A stretch of DNA of 64,000 nucleotides. Origin: Halostagnicola sp. A56 (GTDB lineage Archaea > Halobacteriota > Halobacteria > Halobacteriales > Natrialbaceae). The position numbers and the translations under genes were made by a program. Each line of letters starts with the position of its first letter. Within the stretch, counting starts at the first letter, position 1. The stretch covers positions 1 through 64,000 of the forward strand of contig NZ_JMIP02000018.1 in the NCBI RefSeq assembly GCF_000691505.1, read 5' to 3'. Shown piece after piece: positions 27,546-36,051 of this stretch. Under the pieces are notes generated by a model. That model worked only from the letters and a program-made list of their open reading frames with translations. It was not told where the DNA came from and ran no database searches.

Positions 27546-30362
27546 GTGAACGTACGCGGGAGCGTCGCAGGCGAGGTCGACGTGCGAACGGTGACGACGA
27601 GCTACGGCGAGAGCGACCTCGCGGAAGTTCCGCTGCGGTTCGATCGACGCGAGGATTCGATGGCCCCAGCCGACACGTCCAGTTCCGGGTCCGACGGTGG
27701 GTCCCGTTCCGGGTCCGACGATGGATCCGGTTTCGAGTCCGACGATGGGTCCGATTACGAATCTGCGGATGCGTCCGACGGTGCGTCCGCGGGTGCGGGC
27801 GACGGGCGGGACGCCACGACGGTCACGTTGTGGGGCAAGTGGACCGAATCGGCGGAGCTACTCGAGCCGGGGATGGAACTGCTCGTGACGAACGTCGACG
27901 AAGACGAGTACCGGGGCGAGACGCAGTACTCGACGACGGGCGAGTCCTACGTCGTCGTCGAGCCGAGTTTCCTGGTGAACGTGACGGACGTCCGCAACTG
28001 GGTCGAGTGTCCGCGTCTGTACTACCTCAACAAGCTCTCGGGAGTGCCGCTGAACTATCCGGTCCTCAAGGGGACCATCGTCCACGAGGTCTTCGGCGAC
28101 CTCCTTCGGGGACGGGACCTCGAGGCGGCGATCGACGAGCGGATCGACGAACGGGGCCTCGAACTCGGCTTACTGGGCGAAACACCCGAAGGCGTCGCCG
28201 AGGACGTTCGGGACAACGCCGCCGCGATCGAGGGCTGGCTCGAGCAGGGTCGCCTTACAGAACAAGATAGCTGGCGCTCGGAGCAACTGCTCATCAGCGA
28301 GACGTTCGGCATTCGCGGGCGCGCCGACGCCATCCGACGCGGTGCGCCGGTCGAACTCAAGACGGGCAAGAACCTGCGGAAGGATCCGCGATTCAAGGAC
28401 AAGATTCAGGCCGCTTGCTACGCGCTCTTGCTCGAGGAACACGGTGGCGACGTCGACATGGGCACCTTGCTGTATACGAAAAACTCCGCACTCGATCGGA
28501 ACGAAGAGACCGGCGACCTCACACCGGCGAAGGAGTTCACGATGGGCGAAGGTCTCCTGAAGTTCGTCGTTCGCGTGCGAAACGAGATCGCGGCGATGGA
28601 AGTCGCCGGCGACGTGCCGACGGGGTACGAAGGCGACGCCAAGTGCGAGTACTGCTTCGAACAGGACACCTGCATGGTCGTCTCCGGGCGACTGGACCAG
28701 GAGTCGAAGGCGGGCCAGATCGGCCAGTCGCTCCCGCCGGCGGAACTTGAGTACTTCGAGCGACTCTACCACGCCATCGAGGAGGAGCGCCGCGAGATCC
28801 ACGCGGAGTACGCCAAACTCTGGGAGCAGGACCCGGAAGAACGCGCCGAGGACGACCGGGCGATCATCGACCTCGAGTTCGTCGAACGCCGGGAACTCGA
28901 GGGCGGCCGCTGGGAGCTGCGGACCCGCCAGCGCGGCGCGTCCACCTCCAAACTGCGCGAGGGGGACCTCGTGCTGGCAAGCGACGGCCACCCGGTGAGC
29001 GGCAACTCGGAACTCGCACGGATCGAGCGACTCGACGATGAGATCGTCCTCACGGCCGACGAACCCGTCGAGGTCACCCGGCTCGACGTCTATCCGTCCG
29101 AACTGACCACCGACCGGTTGCTCGTGGCGCTTCACGACGCACTGTTGAAAGGTGGCGACCGTCGCAAGGACGTCCTCTTCGGACGCGTCGACCCCGAATT
29201 CGACGATCCGGCTGAGACGTTCATCGACAACAACGACGCGCAGAACGAGGCCGTTCGAAAGGCGGTCGGGGCACAGGATTGCGCGTTGATCCATGGCCCG
29301 CCCGGCACGGGAAAGACCTACACCATCGCTCGGGCGATCCGCGCGATGGTCGAGCGCGGCGAGCGCGTGTTGCTCTCGGCGTTTACCAACCGGGCGGTCG
29401 ACAACGCGCTCGAGGCCTTGCTCGAGCAGGGGATCGATACGACCGACGTGGTCCGGGTCGGCTCCGAAAGCGGCGTCCGCGAGGACATGCAGGCCCACCG
29501 GCTCGACTTCGCGGGCGATCCCGAAGAGCGCGTCGCGGAGCTACAGAACGCGCAGGTCGTCGCCGCGACGACCGCGACCTGCGGCTCGCGGGTCATGAAA
29601 GAGCAGGCCTTCGACGCGGCGCTCGTCGACGAAGCCGCGCAGTTGACCGAGCCGGGGACTTACGCGGCGATCAATCTCGCCAGTCGGTTCGTCCTCGTCG
29701 GCGACCACGAACAGCTTCCGCCGGTCGTCCAGGCCGAAAACGACCTGACGACGTCGCTGTTCGAGCGGCTCGTCGAGCAACACCCCGACGCCGGGATCAT
29801 GCTCGACCGGCAGTACCGGATGAACCAGCGCATCCAGGCCTTCGCCTCGCGGGAGTTCTACGACGGCGAACTCCGCCCCGCGGAGCCGGCCGTCGCGACG
29901 CGGACGCTCGACGACCTCGAGGGCGTCTCCCGGGGAGAATTGCCTCCCGAGCTTCGGGATCCCGTGAGCTTCGTCCCGGTGGCGGGCGACGACAGCCAGT
30001 ACACCGACGACGCCGAGGCCGCCCGGATCGCGGAGCTGATCGAACGGTACGAAGCCGCGGGCCTCGAGCGGTCCGATATCGGCGTCATCGCGCCGTTTCG
30101 CGCGCAGGTATCGAACATTTCGAACTACGTCCCCGACGATGTCGCCGTCGACACCGTCGACCGGTTCCAGGGCTCGAGCCAGGAGGTCATCGTCGTGTCC
30201 TTCACCGCGACCGGAACCCTCGAGGGACCGATATTCGAGGACTACCGGCGAATCAACGTCGCGTTGACGCGGCCGAAACGCGCGCTCGTGCTGGTCGGTG
30301 ACGCCGACGCGCTCGAGACCGATCCGGTGTACGGCCGGATGCTCGAGTGGGCGCGCCAGTAG
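27546..30362 (+). CDS. dna2: Dna2-like nuclease-helicase with Fe-S cysteines
   Basis: Predicted DNA end- or flap-processing enzyme. The 938-residue protein has an N-terminal OB-like part, then a RecB/Cas4-type nuclease domain: a single Cys in VRNWVECPRLYYLN (about residue 156), a GTIVHE motif, GRADAIRRGAPVELKTGK with the catalytic Asp/Glu/Lys, and CEYCFEQDTC, giving the four cysteines of a 4Fe-4S cluster. A superfamily 1 helicase follows with Walker A GPPGTGKT (about 584-591), DEAAQL, GDHEQLPPV, DRQYRMNQ, VDRFQGSSQEV and NVALTRPKRAL. A Ser/Asp/Gly-rich repeated segment (about residues 45-85) is unusual. Start GTG at 27546. Confidence 0.88.
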   Translation: MNVRGSVAGEVDVRTVTTSYGESDLAEVPLRFDRREDSMAPADTSSSGSDGGSRSGSDDGSGFESDDGSDYESADASDGASAGAGDGRDATTVTLWGKWTESAELLEPGMELLVTNVDEDEYRGETQYSTTGESYVVVEPSFLVNVTDVRNWVECPRLYYLNKLSGVPLNYPVLKGTIVHEVFGDLLRGRDLEAAIDERIDERGLELGLLGETPEGVAEDVRDNAAAIEGWLEQGRLTEQDSWRSEQLLISETFGIRGRADAIRRGAPVELKTGKNLRKDPRFKDKIQAACYALLLEEHGGDVDMGTLLYTKNSALDRNEETGDLTPAKEFTMGEGLLKFVVRVRNEIAAMEVAGDVPTGYEGDAKCEYCFEQDTCMVVSGRLDQESKAGQIGQSLPPAELEYFERLYHAIEEERREIHAEYAKLWEQDPEERAEDDRAIIDLEFVERRELEGGRWELRTRQRGASTSKLREGDLVLASDGHPVSGNSELARIERLDDEIVLTADEPVEVTRLDVYPSELTTDRLLVALHDALLKGGDRRKDVLFGRVDPEFDDPAETFIDNNDAQNEAVRKAVGAQDCALIHGPPGTGKTYTIARAIRAMVERGERVLLSAFTNRAVDNALEALLEQGIDTTDVVRVGSESGVREDMQAHRLDFAGDPEERVAELQNAQVVAATTATCGSRVMKEQAFDAALVDEAAQLTEPGTYAAINLASRFVLVGDHEQLPPVVQAENDLTTSLFERLVEQHPDAGIMLDRQYRMNQRIQAFASREFYDGELRPAEPAVATRTLDDLEGVSRGELPPELRDPVSFVPVAGDDSQYTDDAEAARIAELIERYEAAGLERSDIGVIAPFRAQVSNISNYVPDDVAVDTVDRFQGSSQEVIVVSFTATGTLEGPIFEDYRRINVALTRPKRALVLVGDADALETDPVYGRMLEWARQ
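27685..27800 (+). repeat. Degenerate Ser-Asp-Gly-encoding repeats in the Dna2-like gene
   Basis: Imperfect 24-base units of the form tccgacgatgggtccggt recur four to five times and encode GSDDGSGFESDDGSDYES-type sequence. They keep the reading frame and lie before the nuclease domain, so are likely a disordered linker. Confidence 0.6.
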
Positions 30363-30480
30363 AACGTGTGATTTCAGCAATTTCATTTCTGCACTCAAGG
30401 CAGTGCTAAAATTTTCCATGAAGGCTGATTCGCCGTAGGAGCGGCGTTGATAGCCATTGTGGCCGAAAGGTACAACCGTC

Positions 30481-30490
30481 AATATAAGAA
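30481..30490 (+). promoter_or_regulatory. TATA-like promoter of the membrane glycosyltransferase gene
   Basis: AATATAAGAA, 18-27 bases before the ATG at 30508, in an A-rich leaderless context. Confidence 0.5.
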
Positions 30491-30507
30491 GAAACAGAGA
30501 AAGAAAC

Positions 30508-31761
30508 ATGATTGTCTTCGTGCAGGAAAACCCACTGGCGGGAGCGATTCTCGTTTTGCTCTGGATCGGCCTGCTCCTGTACCTGCTGTCGGCGTGCTGG
30601 TGGTTGCTCGAGACGGTTGTTCTGGCTCGCGGCTGGAAGACCGATTCCACCGACATCGAGTGGGGGTTCGACGATATTCAGGTGCGGATTCTGACGATCG
30701 ACGCCGAGGAAGTCGTCCAGACGACGGTCGACGCCATCCCCGACGCAATCGAGGACGTTCGCGTGATCGCCGAGGCGGACCTCGAAATCGACGGTGCGAC
30801 CGTCCACGTCGTCCCCGACGACTACGGCTGTACCGCGACGAACAAGGGACGAGCGGTCGAGTGGGCGCGCCGACACGTCTTCTGTGACAAAGAGTACGTC
30901 CTGTACTTGGACGAGGATACGCTCATGGCGGGGTTCAACGGGCTGCCAGACACCGACGTGGTTCAGTTTACCGAGAAACCGATCTACACCGGCTCTCGAC
31001 TCTCCTATCTCAGCGAGGTATTCCGGATCGGCTACCAGTTCGAGCAGTTCGGATTCCACCGGCTCACCTACCCTCTCTACGCGTGGGGAGGCGGCATCGC
31101 CATCCGATCGTCCATCGAAGACGACATCACGTGGGATGTCGCGACGATCACCGAAGATACGAACTTCCTGTGGCGAGCGGCCAATACTCGAGACCTCTCC
31201 TATACGCTACTCAACGCTCGCTTTCGAAACCAGGCACCGCCGTCTCTCCGTGCGATGATCCACCAGCGCCGTCGCTGGATCTCCGGAACGATGGCGGACG
31301 GTCACATTCTCCCGAGGTGGTACCAACCGCTCTACTACACGCGGATCATCGCGTGGGCGTTTTCACCGCTCGTCGTGGTTCTCGCGCTCGTCGCGGCGAT
31401 GCTCCCGGGTTCGATTCCGACGCTCGAGTGGTACACGCTGTTCTCGATCGGACTGGTTGGCATTCTGTTCGTCTACATGGCCGTTGGTCTCGTCGGCTAT
31501 CGAAAGCACCCCGTCATCTGGCCGCTGTTGCTCGCGCTTACGCCGATCGCGGTCGCCGCCCACTCGATCGGTGCGCTGTGGGGGATCCTCAGCCCGGTCG
31601 AAACGTTCGAAGTGACCGAGAAGGTAACGCCGGACACGATCGAGACAGTCCACAGCGAACTCGAGACCGGCGATCTCGCGAAACACGATGGAACGGAGCG
31701 ACTCGTCCGGGACTCCGAGAACGAGTTCGATATGAACGCGAATATCCTCGATGACGACTGA
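30508..31761 (+). CDS. Membrane-bound family 2 glycosyltransferase (Egghead-like)
   Basis: The 417-residue protein has an N-terminal membrane helix (about residues 10-35), a GT-A domain with QVRILTIDAEEVV, a DXD-like YVLYLDEDTLM, WGGGIAIRSSI, ITEDTNFLWRA and QRRRWISG, then three C-terminal membrane helices (about 278-370). This order matches processive or Egghead-like GT2 enzymes that add sugars to lipids or extrude polysaccharide. An acidic tail ends NANILDDD. ATG at 30508 is supported by the TATA box; an in-frame ATG at 30457 would fall before it. It stands alone, away from the other glycan cluster. Confidence 0.82.
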   Translation: MIVFVQENPLAGAILVLLWIGLLLYLLSACWWLLETVVLARGWKTDSTDIEWGFDDIQVRILTIDAEEVVQTTVDAIPDAIEDVRVIAEADLEIDGATVHVVPDDYGCTATNKGRAVEWARRHVFCDKEYVLYLDEDTLMAGFNGLPDTDVVQFTEKPIYTGSRLSYLSEVFRIGYQFEQFGFHRLTYPLYAWGGGIAIRSSIEDDITWDVATITEDTNFLWRAANTRDLSYTLLNARFRNQAPPSLRAMIHQRRRWISGTMADGHILPRWYQPLYYTRIIAWAFSPLVVVLALVAAMLPGSIPTLEWYTLFSIGLVGILFVYMAVGLVGYRKHPVIWPLLLALTPIAVAAHSIGALWGILSPVETFEVTEKVTPDTIETVHSELETGDLAKHDGTERLVRDSENEFDMNANILDDD

Positions 31762-31823
31762 TGCCTGAACTCGAGTTCACGTCGGCACTCGCGGACGCCT
31801 CCAGAACGCGGTCGCCACACTGG

Positions 31824-31997
31824 TTAGTCCCACTGCCGAAGGGACACGACCGCATCGCACCGAACTGACAGCCACGCGTCCTCGGCGGCGTGCTCGACGA
31901 GTCGAAACCGAGGGACGGTGTGTCCGTGATCGATCGTCGCCCGAACACAACCTGGCTTGTCCGTGTCCGTCGATTCTCGAGGCTCGTCTCTGCCCAT
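31824..31997 (-). CDS. Small haloarchaeal protein, 57 residues (DUF7556-like)
   Basis: Frame MGRDEPRESTDTDKPGCVRA ends AEDAWLSVRCDAVVSLRQWD. The EDAWLSV...W ending resembles small haloarchaeal proteins that I recall as DUF7556, of unknown function. A GTTTATG box at 32021-32027 on the minus strand sits at the right distance for a leaderless start at 31997. The frame continues upstream to 32150, but those residues look non-coding. It lies between the glycosyltransferase and histidine kinase genes. Confidence 0.5.
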   Translation of the reverse strand: MGRDEPRESTDTDKPGCVRATIDHGHTVPRFRLVEHAAEDAWLSVRCDAVVSLRQWD

Positions 31998-32020
31998 ACT
32001 TGTGCCATGATAGCATTGGA

Positions 32021-32027
32021 CATAAAC
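32021..32027 (-). promoter_or_regulatory. TATA-like promoter of the 57-residue protein gene
   Basis: GTTTATG on the minus strand, 24-30 bases before the ATG at 31997. Confidence 0.4.
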
Positions 32028-32210
32028 ACACCGTGTGAATGCCTCGAGTCGTCCGCACCAACTTGCAAATACAACTCGAACGGGCGTAATCGGTATGAGA
32101 AATACGAAGCTATCACAATTAGACGGATCCTCCCGATAACCCGGACACATCTTGCATTATATCCCAGATAGTCAGCAGAGAGTGACGATCCGTTCAAATT
32201 CATACAAAGG

Positions 32211-32218
32211 TCTATAGC
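32211..32218 (+). promoter_or_regulatory. TATA-like promoter of the histidine kinase gene
   Basis: TCTATAGC, 23-30 bases before the ATG at 32241. Confidence 0.4.
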
Positions 32219-32240
32219 GATCCCTTTCCCAGTAGCGACA

Positions 32241-33419
32241 ATGGGCCTCGTTCGGCCGCTCGCTTCTCGAGTCAGCGGACGCCCGCTACTCGCACTCATC
32301 GGAGCGGTGTACGTCGCGTTGGCGATCGGCTGGACGATCGGACAGCTGATCGACGGCGAGATGCTCGTGAACCTCCTGGTCGTGCCGCTGATGGTCGGTA
32401 CTCCGGGCGTCGTGCTCATACTCGGGGCGTATCGACTCCCCCAGACGGACATCGATTCGGACTTCTACCGAGTCGTCGGCCGATGGTGTCTCGCGAGTAT
32501 CGGTGCGATAATCGGCGTCCTCGTCGTCTACCACGTCCAGCCGGCCGACGACCTTAGCAATCCGAGGCGGAGTATCCTCATTCTCTCGGCGTTGAGCAGC
32601 GTCGCAGGCTTCGGCGTCGGCATTCACGACGCGCGAGCGAAGACGCGAGCGCGCGAAGTGGCAAAACGGAACCGGGAACTGCGGCGGGTGCGGGCCGAAC
32701 TCGAGCGCTCTAACGAACGCCTAGAGCAGTTCGCCTACACCGCCTCTCACGACCTCGAGGAACCGATCCGGATGGTCACCAGCTATCTCTCCTTGCTCGA
32801 GGACCGGTACGCGGACGACCTCGACGAGGACGCCGAGGAGTTCATCGAGTACGCAGTCGACGGCGCAGAGCGCATGAAGGCGATGATCGACGCACTCCTC
32901 CAGTACTCCCGGGTCGAGACGCGAGGGGAGCCTCTGGAGCCGGTTGACCTGGATGAGGTGCTCGCGACCGTCAGGAAGAATCTCGAGGTCCAGATCGAGG
33001 AGAGCGACGCCAGCATCGAACCCGAGGCGTTGCCGCGAGTGTTAGGCGATCGGGGACAACTCCAGCACGTCTTTCAGAACCTGTTGAGCAACGCGATCGA
33101 ATACAGCGAGGATGAGCCGCCTCGCGTTACCATCTCCGCTGACCGCGAGGACTCGATGTGGACCGTCTCCGTCCGAGATCGCGGTATCGGAATTCCCGCG
33201 GAGCATCAGGAGAGCGTCTTCGAGGTTTTCGAGCGCCTGCACGCACACGAGGAACACACAGGTACCGGTATCGGCCTCGCACTCTGCAAGCGGATCGTCG
33301 AGCGCCACGGCGGGGACATCTGGGTCGACTCCGAACCCGGCGAGGGCGCGACGTTTTCGCTCACGCTCCCCGCCGTGTCCACACGGCACGAACTCGAGCC
33401 GAGTCATTGGGGGAACTGA
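32241..33419 (+). CDS. Membrane sensor histidine kinase
   Basis: The 392-residue protein starts with three to four membrane helices (about residues 15-125) and no extracellular sensor domain, then a coiled coil (NRELRRVRAELERSNERLEQ). The phosphoacceptor is in FAYTASHDLEEPIRM (His about 169). The ATPase has N-box FQNLLSNAIEYS, G1 RDRGIGIPAEH and G2 HTGTGIGLALCKRIVERHGG. It should autophosphorylate and signal to a response regulator, but none is encoded nearby. The stimulus may be membrane state or a ligand of the helices. Confidence 0.88.
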   Translation: MGLVRPLASRVSGRPLLALIGAVYVALAIGWTIGQLIDGEMLVNLLVVPLMVGTPGVVLILGAYRLPQTDIDSDFYRVVGRWCLASIGAIIGVLVVYHVQPADDLSNPRRSILILSALSSVAGFGVGIHDARAKTRAREVAKRNRELRRVRAELERSNERLEQFAYTASHDLEEPIRMVTSYLSLLEDRYADDLDEDAEEFIEYAVDGAERMKAMIDALLQYSRVETRGEPLEPVDLDEVLATVRKNLEVQIEESDASIEPEALPRVLGDRGQLQHVFQNLLSNAIEYSEDEPPRVTISADREDSMWTVSVRDRGIGIPAEHQESVFEVFERLHAHEEHTGTGIGLALCKRIVERHGGDIWVDSEPGEGATFSLTLPAVSTRHELEPSHWGN

Positions 33420-33497
33420 CGGGACCCGTCCCACCTGACCCGCCGACTCGCTGTTGCAAGCACTAGTTACTCACCGCAGATACGCATCCGTCAACGC

Positions 33498-33836
33498 ATG
33501 CGAACCGTCGTACACATTCCCTCGGGAGACGAAGCCGAACAGGAGACCGGACTCGCCATCGCGCGCAACTTACTCGAGGACGAAACCGACAGTATCGATG
33601 ATGTCGCCCTCGTCGCTCAGGGCGGTGGGATTGCGACCGTCAGGGCCGACGGCGACACCGTCGACGAGATCGAAGCGCTGCTCGAAGACGGCGTCGCGGT
33701 GAACGCCTGTTCGAATACGCTCGAGATGATGGATCTCGAGGAGTCGGATCTCGTTTCGGGCGTCGAAACCGTTCCCGAGGGCGCGGTCGAAGTAACCCGT
33801 CTGCAGGACGAGGGGTACGCGTACGTGCGGCCGTAG
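33498..33836 (+). CDS. DsrE-family protein
   Basis: The 112-residue single-domain protein begins MRTVVHIPSGDEAEQETGLA and contains VALVAQGGGIATVRADGD, VNACSNTLEMMDLEESDLV and a C-terminal VTRLQDEGYAYVRP, matching DsrE/DsrF-like folds that are linked to sulfur relay or reduction. The Cys in VNACSNT is at the position used by active family members. No sulfur genes are near, so its role is open. Confidence 0.8.
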   Translation: MRTVVHIPSGDEAEQETGLAIARNLLEDETDSIDDVALVAQGGGIATVRADGDTVDEIEALLEDGVAVNACSNTLEMMDLEESDLVSGVETVPEGAVEVTRLQDEGYAYVRP

Positions 33837-33941
33837 GGTGGGTTGCGGACGCGACGAACCGGTGTTGATCGAGGCAGAGTCCGGATCGACTCGTCTCGAC
33901 GGGCCACGGCAGTTAAACGACAGCGGTGCGAAGTATGTGGT

Positions 33942-34391
33942 ATGGGTACTCGAGTCGTGGACGCCATGACTGAAGACGTCGTTACCTGTGGGGCCGACAC
34001 TGCACTCGAGGCCGTCGCAGAGCGGATGCTTCGCCACGGAATCGGCAGCGTCGTCATCACGACGGAGGGGAACTCGTACGGAATCGTCACGGAGACGGAC
34101 GTCGTCTTCGCGACCTACCGAACGGGGGCGTCGCTCGCGGAGATTCCGACGCGAACGGTCGCGAGCCATCCTGTCGTGACCGTCGAACCCACACAGACGC
34201 TTCGATTCGCAGCGAAGCGGATGCGCGAGGAGGAAGTCAAGAAACTCGTCGTCGTCGACGGCCTCGACATCACGGGCATCCTGACGACGCAGGACCTGAT
34301 CAGCCACTACGGCGAGCTGACGAAGGAAGTCGAAGATATTCGACGGAACAGCAACCGACGGACGAACAAGTGGCCGCGTGAGGAGTTCTGA
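33942..34391 (+). CDS. Two-CBS-domain protein
   Basis: The 149-residue protein consists of tandem CBS motifs: VVDAMTEDVVTCGADTALEA to IVTETDVVFATY, then TRTVASHPVVTVEPTQTLRF to ILTTQDLISHYG. CBS pairs bind adenine nucleotides or related ligands and regulate partner proteins. No partner domain is fused. A basic tail (RRNSNRRTNKWP) is present. Its stop abuts the stop of the convergent surface-protein gene without spacing. Confidence 0.88.
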   Translation: MGTRVVDAMTEDVVTCGADTALEAVAERMLRHGIGSVVITTEGNSYGIVTETDVVFATYRTGASLAEIPTRTVASHPVVTVEPTQTLRFAAKRMREEEVKKLVVVDGLDITGILTTQDLISHYGELTKEVEDIRRNSNRRTNKWPREEF

Positions 34392-35633
34392 TTACTGCTC
34401 GGTGATACTGATTCCGTCCGGCTCGAGGCGGACGCCGACGCCGTTAGGTTTCGTCTGGAAGACCTCCGCGTGGGAGTCGATGTCGTCGACGCCCGCACCG
34501 ACTTCGAACTCGCCGCTGTCTGGCAAGCATCTGAACTCGCGCTGTTCGCCGTCGGCCAGGGTGAGATCCTCGAGGAAGACGACCTCGTCCGAGTTTCGCA
34601 CCCGGAGTCGAACCGTCGCATCCCGCGAGAGGCCGTTCTCGACGACGACCGTATTACCGCCGCCGACGATGCCTCCGACCGTCTGCTGTGCTCTGGCCGC
34701 GATAGCCGACGCGCGCGAGCGGAACGCCTCCCGGTTGTTCTGGTAGACGAGGAGGATGCCGACGAGCGCGAGCAGTCCGAGCACCGCTGCACCGAACTGA
34801 ATCGGCGAGATCCGATCGAGCAGTCCCTGGCTAGACGACCCCTCGATAGTAGCGCTCCGTTCGACAGCCGACGAAGCGTTCAACGACTCGTTGTTGGTCG
34901 TGATCCCGTACGTGTACTCGCCGCTCTCTTCGGGCCGTTCGAATTCGGCGGCGACGGCTTCGGTCTCGGACGACTCGAGCGTGAGTTCCTCCTCGAACAT
35001 CGTCTCACCGTCGAGTACGAACTGGACTGTCTGGGTGTCGGTCAGATCCCCGACGTTCGTTATGTTCCCGGACATCGACACGTTCGAGCCCGGATCCGAC
35101 GCCCCGACCAACTCGAGGTCGCTGGCCTCGAACATCGACCGGTTCGCCGTCACGTTTTTCGAGACGTGGCTCGTGTTCGCGGTGAGTTCGACGCCCGAGG
35201 ACGCGTTTGCCGTCAGGTCGAACGAGAACGTTTCTTCGGTTCGTTCCGATGCGTTGAGCAGGAATTCCCGCGTCTGTGTCGCGTTCGAGACCACGTTGTC
35301 CGGGTCCGTGACACTCACGGTGAGATTCTGTGACTCCGGCACCTCGCCGTCGTTCTCGACACGTACCGTCGCCTCGAGCGGTTCGCTCGAGGAGACCGTC
35401 TCGTCGAACTCCTCGAACTCGAGGTTTAGGTCTCGGTGGATATCGGTCACGTTATCCCCACCAGGTGTTCGGATAGAGACGTTCTCTATCGGCACGGTGC
35501 TCTTGTTGAGTTCCAAAGAAAACGTTTCCTCGTACGGCGATTCATCGATTGTCACGTCTCGTTCCTCAATAACGGTCCCGTTGACCAAGAATTCGGCCGG
35601 GATGTCCGTCTCACCGTTCAGAAAGTCAGACAA
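34392..35633 (-). CDS. Surface protein with Asn-rich extracellular domains and one membrane helix, N-terminus missing
   Basis: The 413-residue frame holds beta-sandwich repeats with many N-glycosylation-like sites (SNATQTREFLLNASERTEE, LTANASSGVELTANTSHVS), CARDB-like stretches (LEATVRVENDGEVPESQNLT), one membrane helix near residue 280 (FGAAVLGLLALVGILLVYQ) and a 120-residue cytoplasmic-looking C-terminus. There is no signal peptide. The frame is open to 35675, reading NGYGEFEYNGDETT before an in-frame TGA at 35676-35678, with only TTG at 35633 as a start. The protein is therefore probably the 3' remainder of a larger gene cut at the edge of the accessory module. Confidence 0.65.
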   Translation of the reverse strand: MSDFLNGETDIPAEFLVNGTVIEERDVTIDESPYEETFSLELNKSTVPIENVSIRTPGGDNVTDIHRDLNLEFEEFDETVSSSEPLEATVRVENDGEVPESQNLTVSVTDPDNVVSNATQTREFLLNASERTEETFSFDLTANASSGVELTANTSHVSKNVTANRSMFEASDLELVGASDPGSNVSMSGNITNVGDLTDTQTVQFVLDGETMFEEELTLESSETEAVAAEFERPEESGEYTYGITTNNESLNASSAVERSATIEGSSSQGLLDRISPIQFGAAVLGLLALVGILLVYQNNREAFRSRASAIAARAQQTVGGIVGGGNTVVVENGLSRDATVRLRVRNSDEVVFLEDLTLADGEQREFRCLPDSGEFEVGAGVDDIDSHAEVFQTKPNGVGVRLEPDGISITEQ

Positions 35634-35678
35634 CGTCGTTTCGTCGCCGTTATATTCGAACTCACCATAGCCATTTCA

Positions 35679-36051
35679 ATCTTGTTGCCGATTTGACATG
35701 GATATTCGGAGTGGAAATCTGCAGTAGTGGCCGCTACCAGCGACAAAGGTGATAGGAAAACGCCAGGTGAGCTTGTATCGACATGGGGGAAGTCAATACA
35801 GACTGGCGCAAGTTGACGTTGTAGTGCCACCCATATCAATCTCGTGTCGGTATCAAACGGTAAAAGCGTCAGGTGGGGATAACTGGTGGGTATGGAAATG
35901 TCCACGCAGACCTGACGCAGTCACACCTACTATGGCATTCACAATCATAATGTGGGGTGGCAAACACCTTTCGTAAATTCGGCTTTAAGATCGAACGAAC
36001 CCACCACCCAGCCCCGACTTGCAAAATGCCGGGATCAAACTATCGAGTAAA
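35679..36051. other. A/T-richer gap at the edge of the accessory module
   Basis: About 370 bases between the truncated surface gene and the HerA-like gene. A frame on the minus strand (to 35905) is not convincing: codon use is unlike that of the neighbours. No promoter, repeat or attachment site was recognised by eye. Confidence 0.45.

Noticed and set aside
35618-35905. 95-residue minus-strand frame at the module edge
   Set aside because: Codon use and composition do not look coding, and it overlaps the real frame of the truncated surface protein.
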